Shown here piece by piece: positions 1 through 8,500 of a stretch of 55,177 nucleotides of DNA (position 1 is the first letter of the stretch; the number at the start of each line of letters is the position of its first letter). Below the pieces are notes generated by a model. It saw only the letters and a list, made by a program, of their open reading frames with translations, ran no database searches and had not been told where the DNA came from. The stretch comes from JBKEHD01 sp046710445 (GTDB lineage: Bacteria; Pseudomonadota; Alphaproteobacteria; Rickettsiales; Midichloriaceae), in assembly GCA_046710445.1 (NCBI GenBank), contig JBKEHD010000003.1, forward strand, positions 1-55,177. The letters run 5' to 3'. Made by a program: the position numbers and the translations under genes.

Positions 1-48
1 TTGATTGAGCAACTCATTTTTCTGTTCTATGGTTAGGAAATTTTTCAT
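1..48 (-). CDS. N-terminus of a possible IS630-like transposase (partial)
   Basis: Sixteen codons are visible before the window ends; they begin MKNFLTIEQKNELLNQ. A purine-rich ribosome site (GAGGAG on the minus strand) lies about 11 bases before the ATG. The opening resembles the helix-turn-helix start of IS630-type transposases, which often begin with an LT/S-x-E-Q-x-x-E-L-L pattern, but 16 residues cannot prove the family. It sits just downstream of a DUF2282 gene with an abnormal end, which would fit an insertion there. It could equally be an ordinary small gene. Confidence 0.3.
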   Translation of the reverse strand, partial: MKNFLTIEQKNELLNQ

Positions 49-88
49 TCCTTCATTCTCCTCTTTTTTGATTATTTTTCAAGGGTTT

Positions 89-340
89 TTAAATTTTCGG
101 CATTTTCATTTGGGTTGAGTATAGTCCTTTTGGAACTAATACCCATTGAGTCTTTTCTCTATTTTTTGTAGATGCACCTGCACAGCTATTTTTTCCATCT
201 GAAGATTTGCAATCATTTTTCCCTGCTTTTGCAACACCATAACATTTTTCCATTAGTGGTTCGCCAGCCATGACAAGGCTTGTTGAGAATAATAATGCAC
301 CTGCACATAGTAAAGATGTAGTGTAATTGGTTTTTTTCAT
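89..340 (-). CDS. DUF2282 (BufA1-like) small secreted protein, altered C-terminus
   Basis: An 83-residue protein with a clear Sec signal peptide (MKKTN, then a hydrophobic stretch ending in VMA around residue 25). The mature part shows the DUF2282 pattern MEKCYGV, KAGKNDC and NSCAGA, followed by W-V-x-V-P-K-G. The family, now often called bufferins, normally has four cysteines, the last just after PKG (PKGxC). Here the text after PKGL reads YSTQMKMPKI, so the fourth cysteine is missing. The family's role is thought to be metal (copper) handling in the periplasm together with BufB/BufC; neither partner is adjacent. The C-terminus may have been replaced by an insertion at its 3' end. Family identity is fairly secure, function less so. 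Confidence 0.7.
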   Translation of the reverse strand: MKKTNYTTSLLCAGALLFSTSLVMAGEPLMEKCYGVAKAGKNDCKSSDGKNSCAGASTKNREKTQWVLVPKGLYSTQMKMPKI

Positions 341-503
341 TTCGTATCCCTCTTATAAGTTAATAAATTAAGTCTATCTGATATATAATTTTAACACAAT
401 GCCCGATAGAAATTTTTATATATAATAAATTTTGAAAATTAAATTAATTTTTAGTATAGTGTGACATTACAATTCAATTTTTTTATTAAGAGGAGTTTTT
501 TAA

Positions 504-1601
504 TTGAATAAAGATCATGTTTTAGAATTTATAAATGTAACAAAAAGCTATGGGAATGAAGAGGTTATAAAAGATATTAAATTTTTCATTAATAGAGGGG
601 AGTTTGTTACTTTATTAGGGCCTTCTGGTTGTGGGAAAACTACTATATTAAGGTTGATTGGTGGTTTTGAAACGCCTGATAGGGGAGAGATATACATAGA
701 TTCAATTCGTGCAAACGATATCAGCCCTGCAAACAGAAAGGTAAATACAGTATTTCAAAGTTACGCTTTATTTCCACATATAAATGTATATGAAAATATT
801 GCATTTGGATTGAGGGTTGATACTAAAAATAATAAAGAAATAAAAAACAAAGTATATGACATAGCTCAAAAAACTGGTTTGGAAAAATTATTATTTAAAA
901 TGCCAAGTCAATTATCAGGAGGGCAAAAGCAAAGAGTAGCTATAGCAAGAGCTGTAGTAAAAGAACCGGAGATATTGTTATTAGATGAACCATTGAATGC
1001 ATTGGATAAAAATCTAAGGCAAAAAATGCAAATAGAGCTTAAACAATTACAAGAAAAGCTAAAGATAACATTTATGTTGGTTACACATGATCAGGAAGAG
1101 GCGCTTTCTGTAGCAGATAAAGTTATTGTAATGAATGACAAAAAGATTGAGCAAATTGGAACACCCAGAGAAGTATACGAAACACCTTCAAATTTATTTG
1201 TTGCAAAATTTATTGGTGAAATAAATGTTTTTGAAGCTACGGTTTTGTCCGTTAAAGAAGATAAGGTTATATTGTTGGTAGAAGGTAGTGTGAAATATGA
1301 AACTAAAAATGAATTAAATCTTCTTCCAAATGAAAAAGTGAAATTATTATTTAGGCCTGAAGATCTTAGTACAGAAACTATAAAGGATTCAAAAACGATA
1401 GATAATGTACTGATTGGAAAGGTTACAAACACCACATATAAAGGTGCCACTTTAGATTCTAGTATAGTACTGAAAAACGGAAAAGAAATTAAGGCTAGTG
1501 AATTTTTTGATGAGGATGATGAGGATTTTGATTATAAAGTGGGTGAAAATGTAACAATAACTTGGATATCGGGATGGGAGGTTATTTTACGAAATGAATA
1601 A
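504..1601 (+). CDS. potA: Spermidine/putrescine ABC transporter ATPase PotA
   Basis: The 365-residue ATPase that energises polyamine import at the inner membrane. Walker A GPSGCGKT is at residues 39-46, the Q-loop is FQSYALFP near 84-91, the signature LSGGQKQR is at 137-144, Walker B ILLLDEP is at 157-163, and the H-loop THDQEEAL is near 195. A C-terminal TOBE-like domain ends in WISGWEVIL. Length and domain order are normal for PotA. The start is TTG at 504, chosen because AGAGGAG lies about 8 bases upstream. It leads a tight potA-potB-potC-potD operon whose reading frames all overlap. The order and the PotD partner support polyamine rather than iron or molybdate import. Confidence 0.93.
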   Translation: MNKDHVLEFINVTKSYGNEEVIKDIKFFINRGEFVTLLGPSGCGKTTILRLIGGFETPDRGEIYIDSIRANDISPANRKVNTVFQSYALFPHINVYENIAFGLRVDTKNNKEIKNKVYDIAQKTGLEKLLFKMPSQLSGGQKQRVAIARAVVKEPEILLLDEPLNALDKNLRQKMQIELKQLQEKLKITFMLVTHDQEEALSVADKVIVMNDKKIEQIGTPREVYETPSNLFVAKFIGEINVFEATVLSVKEDKVILLVEGSVKYETKNELNLLPNEKVKLLFRPEDLSTETIKDSKTIDNVLIGKVTNTTYKGATLDSSIVLKNGKEIKASEFFDEDDEDFDYKVGENVTITWISGWEVILRNE

Positions 1602-2457
1602 TAGGTGGTTTTTTAAAAAATTCATAATTGTTAATTCATTTTTTTTATTAATCATAAGTACAATTGTACCAAATTTATTGATAATATTGCTGAGTTTTAC
1701 AAAGGTTCAAAATGGAGAGATGTTTAATTCGTATTTTACATTGGTAAATTTTAAAAATGTATTTTCTCCATTATTTATTACGGTATACATAAACAGTATG
1801 ATCATAGCTATAAAAACGGTTTTTATATCCATAATACTTGGCTACCCAGTTGCACTTATTATTTATGTTCAAAATAATAAATACATAAAATATTTACTTT
1901 TGATTTTGATAATTATTCCTTTTTGGACAAGTTCACTTATAAGAACTTATTCAATGGTGTATTTGCTAAAATTAAATGGCGTTATAAATTATTATTTAAT
2001 TTATTTTGGTATTATAAATGAACCTTATCATATGCTGTATGATAGGAATGTAGTTATCTTTGGATTTGTTTATAATTTAATACCATTTATGATAATGCCA
2101 ATTTATTTGTCATTAAGGAAAATTGATAAAAGCATTATTGAAGCTGCAATGGATCTTGGTGCATCAAAGCTCCAAATTTTCTTTAAAGTTATTTTTCCCT
2201 TGAGTTACAGTGGAGTGATATCTGGTTGTTCAATGGTGATGCTCTCTTCTTTTAGTATGTTTTATATCTCAGATTTATTAGGTGGCTCTAAGAATATCAT
2301 GATAGGTAATATTGTTAAGAATCAGATTCTTATTACACAAAATTGGAATTTAGGTAGTGCAATCACTGTATTATTTTATTTTGTTGTTATATTTTGGGTT
2401 ATAGTTCAAAAAAAATATCATAAATTAGATTTATATAGTGATGCAAAAAATAGTTAG
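1594..2457 (+). CDS. potB: Spermidine/putrescine ABC transporter permease PotB
   Basis: A 287-residue integral membrane permease with about six hydrophobic segments. The EAA loop (EAAMDLGAS, residues 183-191), which docks on the ATPase, is intact. PYHMLYDRNVVIFGFVYNLIPFM matches the PotB family between its middle helices. The ATG at 1594 overlaps the end of potA by 8 bases, which points to translational coupling. It pairs with PotC to form the channel. Confidence 0.9.
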   Translation: MNNRWFFKKFIIVNSFFLLIISTIVPNLLIILLSFTKVQNGEMFNSYFTLVNFKNVFSPLFITVYINSMIIAIKTVFISIILGYPVALIIYVQNNKYIKYLLLILIIIPFWTSSLIRTYSMVYLLKLNGVINYYLIYFGIINEPYHMLYDRNVVIFGFVYNLIPFMIMPIYLSLRKIDKSIIEAAMDLGASKLQIFFKVIFPLSYSGVISGCSMVMLSSFSMFYISDLLGGSKNIMIGNIVKNQILITQNWNLGSAITVLFYFVVIFWVIVQKKYHKLDLYSDAKNS

Positions 2458-3208
2458 GTCAGTATATATATTATTGTTTTTGGCAGTATTGTATTTTCCA
2501 ATAATTACACTGGTTGCTAATTCATTTAATTCATCGTTATATGGAGTTAAATGGGAGGGGTTTACTTTTTTTTGGTATCTAAAGGCGATCAAAAATGAGG
2601 CTTTAATTGACGCATTTAAAAATTCGTTGATTTTGTCATTGGCTTCAGCATTTTGTTCAATTGGTTTGGGCGGATTATGTGCGTTTGGTTTTTATAGATA
2701 TAAATATTTAGGTAGGAAATTTTTATATTTTTTTGTTCAATTTATGATTAGTTTCCCAGATATTATATTGGGTGTTAGTCTATTATTGCTGTTTATTTTA
2801 ATAAATTTAAAATTAGGTTTTGTATCTTTGTTGATATCACACATAATTTTATGCTTACCTTTTGTTATTATAATAATATTAAGCGGATTTAGAGATTTAG
2901 ATAAAAATATTATCGAAGCAGGTATAGATTTGGGGGCAAGCGATTTTATGGTATTGAGAAAAATTATATTACCTAATATTTTCCCCAATATAGTTTCTGC
3001 ATTTTTAGTTTCTGTAACGCTCTCTTTAGATGATGTGATAATCAGTTATTTTGTTAGTGGACCAGATTATCAAATTTTACCATTGGTTATATACTCATTA
3101 GCGAGGCAAGGTATCAAGCCAGAAGTGAATGCTGTATGTAGTTTTGTATTGATTGTTTCATTTATTTTTATATTATTGTCACAAATTATAGTAAGGAGAA
3201 GTAAATGA
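2441..3208 (+). CDS. potC: Spermidine/putrescine ABC transporter permease PotC
   Basis: The second permease subunit, about 255 residues with six predicted membrane segments. The cytoplasmic ATPase-docking loop reads E-A-G-I-D-L-G-A-S around residues 159-167, the usual PotC variant of the EAA motif. A GTG at 2438 lies directly before the ATG at 2441; I use the ATG, but GTG is also possible. It overlaps the 3' end of potB by 17 bases and its own TGA overlaps the potD start (ATGA). Confidence 0.9.
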   Translation: MQKIVRSVYILLFLAVLYFPIITLVANSFNSSLYGVKWEGFTFFWYLKAIKNEALIDAFKNSLILSLASAFCSIGLGGLCAFGFYRYKYLGRKFLYFFVQFMISFPDIILGVSLLLLFILINLKLGFVSLLISHIILCLPFVIIIILSGFRDLDKNIIEAGIDLGASDFMVLRKIILPNIFPNIVSAFLVSVTLSLDDVIISYFVSGPDYQILPLVIYSLARQGIKPEVNAVCSFVLIVSFIFILLSQIIVRRSK

Positions 3209-4233
3209 AAAAAAATGTAATGGTAGCATTGGTGTTTTGTATGGTCACTTTTTTTGCTAAATCTGAAGAGATTTTTGTATATGGGTGGGCTGAAACAATC
3301 CCTGCTTCTGTAATAAAAAATTTCACAGATGAAACTGGAATCAAAGTGAACTTCACTACTTTTGAAAATAATGAAACTATGTATGCGAAGATAAAATTAT
3401 TATCCAAACAACCTAGTTATGATGTAATTTTTCCATCTAATTATTTTATCGAAAAGCTTGTTAATGAAAAATTACTAGAAGAACTTGATCATTCGCAGAT
3501 TTCTAATATCAAGTATATAGATGAGAATGTTATGAATTTATCATGTGACCCTAAAAATAAATTTAGTATTCCTTATTTTTTATATTTAACTGGAATTACG
3601 TATAATAAAAAATTTATAAAAGAAAAAATAACAAGCTGGAATGATTTATATTCTTCCAAATATAAAGGTAGGCTTGCTCTTCCAGACGATATAAGGGAAG
3701 TTTTTTCTCTTGGTTTAATTTTACTTGGGCATAATGTTAATTCAAAAAATGAATTAGAAATAAAGGAAGCTTATGACAAAGTTCGTCATTTACTTCCAAA
3801 TGTAAGGTTATTTTTTTCTGATCTTGTTCAAACAGATCTTTTAAGCGAAGAAGTGGTAATCGCTATGAATTGGAACACTAATTCATTTCAAGCTACATTA
3901 TTAGATGATAATATTGAATTTATATATCCAAAAGAAGGGGCAATATTATCAATTGATAATATGTCAATATTGAAAACATCAAAAAATAAAATAAATGCAC
4001 ATAAATTCATTAATTTTTTACATAGACCTGAGATAGCAAAAAAAATAATTGAAGAATTAAAGTTATCTGTGGTAAATGATCAGGCAAAAAAAATGCTACC
4101 AAAAGATATAAGAGAGAACAAAACCATGTTTCCTGATAAAGCTTTAATTGAGAAATCCTTAATAAATAATGATATAGGAGATAGCATAGATGTGTATAAT
4201 ATGTATTGGGACATGTTAAAAGTTGAGAATTAA
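3205..4233 (+). CDS. potD: Polyamine-binding periplasmic protein PotD
   Basis: A 342-residue solute-binding protein with a signal peptide (MKKN, hydrophobic core, likely cut after AKS near residue 20). The mature start EEIFVYGWAETIP matches the family's L-x-V-Y-x-W opening. YDVIFPSNYFIEKL and the WNDLYSSKYKGRLALPDD block are typical of PotD/PotF. It binds spermidine or putrescine in the periplasm and delivers it to PotBC. It is the last gene of the potABCD operon, coupled to potC by an ATGA overlap. Which polyamine it prefers cannot be told from sequence alone. Confidence 0.9.
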   Translation: MKKNVMVALVFCMVTFFAKSEEIFVYGWAETIPASVIKNFTDETGIKVNFTTFENNETMYAKIKLLSKQPSYDVIFPSNYFIEKLVNEKLLEELDHSQISNIKYIDENVMNLSCDPKNKFSIPYFLYLTGITYNKKFIKEKITSWNDLYSSKYKGRLALPDDIREVFSLGLILLGHNVNSKNELEIKEAYDKVRHLLPNVRLFFSDLVQTDLLSEEVVIAMNWNTNSFQATLLDDNIEFIYPKEGAILSIDNMSILKTSKNKINAHKFINFLHRPEIAKKIIEELKLSVVNDQAKKMLPKDIRENKTMFPDKALIEKSLINNDIGDSIDVYNMYWDMLKVEN

Positions 4234-4287
4234 AAAAAATCATATATAGTACTGTAAATAAAATTTTTAATATTAGAAGGTTCTTCC

Positions 4288-4458
4288 ATGGCTAAGAAAA
4301 GCACAATTCTTGTTAAACTTGTAAGCTCAGAAGGAAGCGGATACTATTTTGTAAAAAAAAGAAATCCAAAGCAATTGAAAGAGAAGTTAACTTTTAGAAA
4401 ATACGATCCTGTTTTACGTAAGCATGTTGTATTTAATGAGAAAAAATTGACTAGTTAG
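4288..4458 (+). CDS. rpmG: 50S ribosomal protein L33
   Basis: A 56-residue basic protein beginning [20 protein letters not shown] and containing [25 protein letters not shown], diagnostic for bacterial L33. The family's length is about 55 residues, so it is complete. It is the cysteine-free (zinc-independent) form: no CxxC pairs are present. AGAAGG lies about 9 bases before the ATG. It stands between potD and lolD with a 54-base gap to potD, and lolD begins 7 bases after its stop. Confidence 0.95.
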   Translation: MAKKSTILVKLVSSEGSGYYFVKKRNPKQLKEKLTFRKYDPVLRKHVVFNEKKLTS

Positions 4459-4465
4459 ATAAAGC

Positions 4466-5146
4466 GTGAGCTTTTTATCTTTAAAAAATATAAGTAAGTA
4501 TTATAAGCACGATTCCGTAAATCAGTGTATTCTAAGTGATGTGAATATCAATTTAGAAGAGGGTGTGTCTGTAGCTATAGTTGGGCCATCTGGATCTGGA
4601 AAAAGTACATTGTTAAAGATTATAGGGTTATTGGATGACCCTAGTAGTGGCTCTGTAATGATTGACGGAATTGATTATGCTAATCTAAGTGATTCTGCTA
4701 AAACTGCTGCTAGGAGAGAATTAATAGGTTTTATATTTCAGTCCTATAACTTGATTTCTGATTTTACAGTTATTGAAAATGTTATAATCGCTCAAGAAAT
4801 AATGGGAGTTCAAAAAGGAATAGCAATAAAGAATGCTATGGAATTGTTTGAAAGATTAGATATCAAAGGTAAAGAGAATTATTTCCCACAAGAATTATCT
4901 GGTGGAGAACAGCAAAGGGTAGCTATAGCAAGAAGTTTAATCAATAAGCCTAAATTACTTTTAGCAGATGAGCCTACTGGTAGTTTAGATATAAATAATA
5001 CGGAAAATATATTGAATGTATTTCAGGATATTGCAAAAGAATTTAATGTTTGTAATATTGTTGTTACCCATGATATTGAGGTCGCTAAAAAATCAGATTT
5101 AATATTTTGTCTAAATGATGGAAAGCTAGAGGCAAAAAAATTATGA
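4466..5146 (+). CDS. lolD: Lipoprotein-releasing ABC ATPase LolD
   Basis: A 226-residue ATPase of the LolD/MacB class. Walker A is GPSGSGKS near residues 40-47, the Q-loop [14 protein letters not shown] carries the family's FQ.YNL..DFT pattern, the signature is LSGGEQQR and Walker B is [12 protein letters not shown]. With LolC/LolE it would extract outer-membrane lipoproteins from the inner membrane, but neither permease gene is in this window. The start is a GTG at 4466. Its TGA overlaps the ruvB ATG (ATGA), so the two are translationally coupled. Confidence 0.85.
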   Translation: MSFLSLKNISKYYKHDSVNQCILSDVNINLEEGVSVAIVGPSGSGKSTLLKIIGLLDDPSSGSVMIDGIDYANLSDSAKTAARRELIGFIFQSYNLISDFTVIENVIIAQEIMGVQKGIAIKNAMELFERLDIKGKENYFPQELSGGEQQRVAIARSLINKPKLLLADEPTGSLDINNTENILNVFQDIAKEFNVCNIVVTHDIEVAKKSDLIFCLNDGKLEAKKL

Positions 5147-6159
5147 GTGATTTGGGCAATAAAATAATTAGAGAAAATAACTTAAGAGAGTTGGGTACTG
5201 AACCCGTTATCAGACCAAGTAGTATAAAAGAGTTTATCGGTCAAAAGAAAATTGTAGAAAATTTAACGGTATTTATTGGTGCTGCTAAATATAGAAAAGA
5301 AACATTAGATCATGTTTTATTCCATGGCCCGCCAGGTCTTGGAAAAACTACGTTATCTCAAATTATTGCTAAGGAAATAAATTCTAATATCAAAGTTACT
5401 TCTGGGCCTATGCTAAGTAAAACCAGAGATTTAGCGGCAATACTTACAAATATTGAAGAGAATGATATTTTGTTTATAGATGAGATACATAGAATGACTT
5501 CATTAGTTGAAGAAGTTTTGTATCCAGCTATGGAAGATTTTTATTTAGATTTAATAATAGGAGATGGACCTGCTGCAAGAACTGTAAAAATAAATCTTCC
5601 AAAATTTACATTAGTAGGTGCAACTACAAGATTGGGGCTTCTCACAAATCCACTGAGAGATAGATTTGGAATAACATTTAAATTAGATTTTTATACTAAA
5701 GAAGAATTATTTTTTGTAATAAAAAGAGCATCAAAAATTTTAAATGTAGAGATTTCTGATGACGCTGCAGAAAAAATTTCCAAATGCTCTAGAGGTACCC
5801 CTAGAATAGCTGTGAAATTATTAAAAAGAATTAGAGATTATGCAAATTTTGCAAAGGATAATGTTATTTCTATTGAATTGGTGAACTCATCTTTAGAGAA
5901 TTTGCATATAGATGAGATAGGATTGGATATACTTGATTATAAATATATTAAATTTATTATAAATAATTTTAATGGAGGACCAGTAGGGATAGATACTATT
6001 GCTGCGGGATTATCTGAGGAAAAAGATACTATAGAGGATACTATAGAGCCATATCTATTGCAGATAGGTTTTATAGGGAGAACACCTAGAGGAAGAGTTT
6101 TAACAAATAGTTGCGTTAAATATTTCAATGTATCCAAGCTTAACAATAAAAATACTTAA
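5143..6159 (+). CDS. ruvB: Holliday junction branch migration helicase RuvB
   Basis: A 338-residue AAA+ motor of normal length. [11 protein letters not shown] opens the domain, Walker [10 protein letters not shown] is at 62-70, Walker [10 protein letters not shown] is at 109-117, sensor 1 is GATTRLG, and the arginine-finger segment is LRDRFG. The C-terminal winged helix contains [16 protein letters not shown] and ends in [13 protein letters not shown], the DNA-contacting wing. It drives branch migration with RuvA, which is not encoded next to it; ruvA and ruvC must be elsewhere. Confidence 0.96.
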   Translation: MSDLGNKIIRENNLRELGTEPVIRPSSIKEFIGQKKIVENLTVFIGAAKYRKETLDHVLFHGPPGLGKTTLSQIIAKEINSNIKVTSGPMLSKTRDLAAILTNIEENDILFIDEIHRMTSLVEEVLYPAMEDFYLDLIIGDGPAARTVKINLPKFTLVGATTRLGLLTNPLRDRFGITFKLDFYTKEELFFVIKRASKILNVEISDDAAEKISKCSRGTPRIAVKLLKRIRDYANFAKDNVISIELVNSSLENLHIDEIGLDILDYKYIKFIINNFNGGPVGIDTIAAGLSEEKDTIEDTIEPYLLQIGFIGRTPRGRVLTNSCVKYFNVSKLNNKNT

Positions 6160-6173
6160 TTATAATTAAAGTT

Positions 6174-7112
6174 ATGATCTATACAGGTGGTATTAATGAT
6201 ATTACTACAAAAAAAGATGTAGTATTAGCTATTGGTAATTTTGATGGTGTGCATTTAGGGCATAAAAAAATAATTGAAAAATGCGTAAATGTAGCAAAAG
6301 AATTTGGGGTTAGGTCTGGCGTTTTAACATTTGATCCACATCCAAGCACCTTAATACCTTCTGATTTGAAAAAAAAGAAATTGATATATCCGTATAGTGA
6401 GAAATTGAGTAAATTATCTGATTTAGGTGTAGATGATATTTTTGTATTAAAATTTGATGATGCAGTAAAAAATTTACTACCAGAGCAATTTATACAAAAT
6501 TTATTGATAAAAAGATTTGGTATAAGGGGTTTGGTTGTTGGATATAATTTTTATTTTGGTAAAAATAAGAGCGGAGATTCAAAATCACTTATTTTATTTG
6601 GAAAAGAATATAATTTTTATTGCGAAATTATAGAAAAATATATTTTTGATAACATTGATATTTCTTCATCAAAAATACGTCAATTATTATCTTTGGGCAT
6701 GATTACAGAGGCGAATAAATTATTGGGAGAAAATTACTCTATCTCTGGGATTGTACAGCATGGAAAGAGGTTAGCGCGTGAATTTGGTATTAAAACAGCA
6801 AATGTAAATTTAGATCCAGATAATTATACATATCCCCTATACGGTGTGTATTTAGTGCAAATAACATGTCAAAATAAAAAATATTTTGGGGTTGGAAATA
6901 TAGGCGTAAAACCTACATTTAAAGATATAAAGAGAGCAGTATTAGAGGTGAATATATTTGAATTTGATGAAGACATATATAATCAAGAAATCAAGGTAGA
7001 GCTTTTAAGATTTATTAGACCTGAAAGACGTTTTGATAACATCGAACAGCTAGTTACTCAAATAAAAAAAGATATTAATGATGCTCATTATGTATTGAAG
7101 AATATGGATTAA
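6174..7112 (+). CDS. ribF: Bifunctional riboflavin kinase / FAD synthetase RibF
   Basis: A 312-residue enzyme making FMN and then FAD. The N-terminal nucleotidyltransferase half has GNFDGVHLGH (21-30) and DISSSKIRQLL. The C-terminal flavokinase half has GKRLAREFGIKTANV, YGVYLVQI and GVGNIGVKPTF, ending in RFIRPERRFDN. Both domains are complete. It starts 14 bases after ruvB and is probably transcribed with it. A convergent MFS gene follows after 8 bases with no visible terminator. Confidence 0.93.
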   Translation: MIYTGGINDITTKKDVVLAIGNFDGVHLGHKKIIEKCVNVAKEFGVRSGVLTFDPHPSTLIPSDLKKKKLIYPYSEKLSKLSDLGVDDIFVLKFDDAVKNLLPEQFIQNLLIKRFGIRGLVVGYNFYFGKNKSGDSKSLILFGKEYNFYCEIIEKYIFDNIDISSSKIRQLLSLGMITEANKLLGENYSISGIVQHGKRLAREFGIKTANVNLDPDNYTYPLYGVYLVQITCQNKKYFGVGNIGVKPTFKDIKRAVLEVNIFEFDEDIYNQEIKVELLRFIRPERRFDNIEQLVTQIKKDINDAHYVLKNMD

Positions 7113-7120
7113 ATATCTTC

Positions 7121-8368
7121 TTAATGACTATGTAGAAATTTTCTATTGAGGAAACTCATCACTAAAAATAGTAATGCTGTGAAAATTAAATAATAAGCTG
7201 GTGCGGTACTTCCAATATGCATCACCAAAAGTGTAGATATCAAAGGTGTGGTTCCACCAAAAATAGCATTTCCTAAATTCCAACCTGAAGCTACAGCTGA
7301 ATACCTTAATTCTGGAGTGAAAAATTTTATTGCAAATGGATAATATGGAGCAACGACACTAGCGATTATGATACTTAACAAAGAAACATTTATTAAGACA
7401 CTACTTAAATTACCAGAGGCGTTAGCTATGTTACTAAATATAATTGGAATTAGTATCAAATAAATAAATACGTTAGTGTATATGTATTTTTTATATCCTA
7501 TTTTATCCGATATAAATCCAAATATAGGTAAAGAGACAACCAAAAAAGTTAGAGCTAATAGTACTATGTACAAAGAAACATCTTTTTCAAAACCCAAAGT
7601 TTCAGAAAAATATACACCAAAAAAACCTCTGATCATGTATGTGCTAGATGTTGCTAATCCTGCAAAAGAAGAGGTGATAAGTATACTTCTCCATTTTTCT
7701 TTTAAAACAATCATTATGGGGAATTTGATGATTTTCTTCTCAGCTTTCATTTTTTCAAACACAGGAGTTTCACTGCTTTTGAAACGCAAATAAAATCCGA
7801 CAACCCCTAAAAAAGCACCAAAGAAGAATCCATATCTCCATGTTGTATCATTTATTGAAAAAAGGTGATCTATTATAAGTCCAGCAATAATAGCAAGTAG
7901 AGTACCAGCTACATTTGAAGCCATCATTATGCTTCCCATAATTCCTACATCTTTTTCATCTGAATGTTCTATGACGAATATAGCAGATCCAGCTCCTTCT
8001 CCACCAATACATAATCCCTGAAACATCCTTATCAATGTAAGTAATACAGGTGCTAGAACCCCTATTGAATTATATGAAGGCAATATACCTATTGCAAAAG
8101 TAGAGAGTCCCATTCCTACTACTGAGATAGTTAACGCAAATTTTCTTCCTAATTGATCTCCTAAATGTCCAAATATAATGCCACCAATTGGCCTCATTAA
8201 AAAACCAACTGCGAAAACAGCGAATGAAAGTAATAGCCCTGTGTATTCATCGTAATTTGGAAAGAAAATTTTTGCTATTAATTCCGCAAAAACTGCATAA
8301 ATTCCAAAATCGTAATATTCAACGATATTTCCCATTATTGCTGAACTTAATAAATTTTTTTTACGCAT
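7121..8368 (-). CDS. MFS transporter, proline/betaine transporter (ProP)-like
   Basis: A 415-residue major facilitator protein with about 12 hydrophobic segments. It begins with NIVEYYDFGIYA, typical of the metabolite:H+ symporter branch that includes ProP, KgtP and ShiA. The conserved loop motif is GHLGDQLGRKFAL near 67-79 and GGEGAGSAIFVIEH follows in helix 4. Rickettsiales carry many such paralogues that take up host solutes; the substrate cannot be named from sequence. It is transcribed opposite to ribF. Confidence 0.82.
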   Translation of the reverse strand: MRKKNLLSSAIMGNIVEYYDFGIYAVFAELIAKIFFPNYDEYTGLLLSFAVFAVGFLMRPIGGIIFGHLGDQLGRKFALTISVVGMGLSTFAIGILPSYNSIGVLAPVLLTLIRMFQGLCIGGEGAGSAIFVIEHSDEKDVGIMGSIMMASNVAGTLLAIIAGLIIDHLFSINDTTWRYGFFFGAFLGVVGFYLRFKSSETPVFEKMKAEKKIIKFPIMIVLKEKWRSILITSSFAGLATSSTYMIRGFFGVYFSETLGFEKDVSLYIVLLALTFLVVSLPIFGFISDKIGYKKYIYTNVFIYLILIPIIFSNIANASGNLSSVLINVSLLSIIIASVVAPYYPFAIKFFTPELRYSAVASGWNLGNAIFGGTTPLISTLLVMHIGSTAPAYYLIFTALLFLVMSFLNRKFLHSH

Positions 8369-8500
8369 AAGTACACTTAAAATTAGATATGGATAATAAC
8401 TTATTAAATATCATAAATGCAAATAGTTTATTTTAAATACTTGGATAATAGATAATTTTAAATTACCATAGATTGTATAGGTGATTGAATATAGGAGTAT

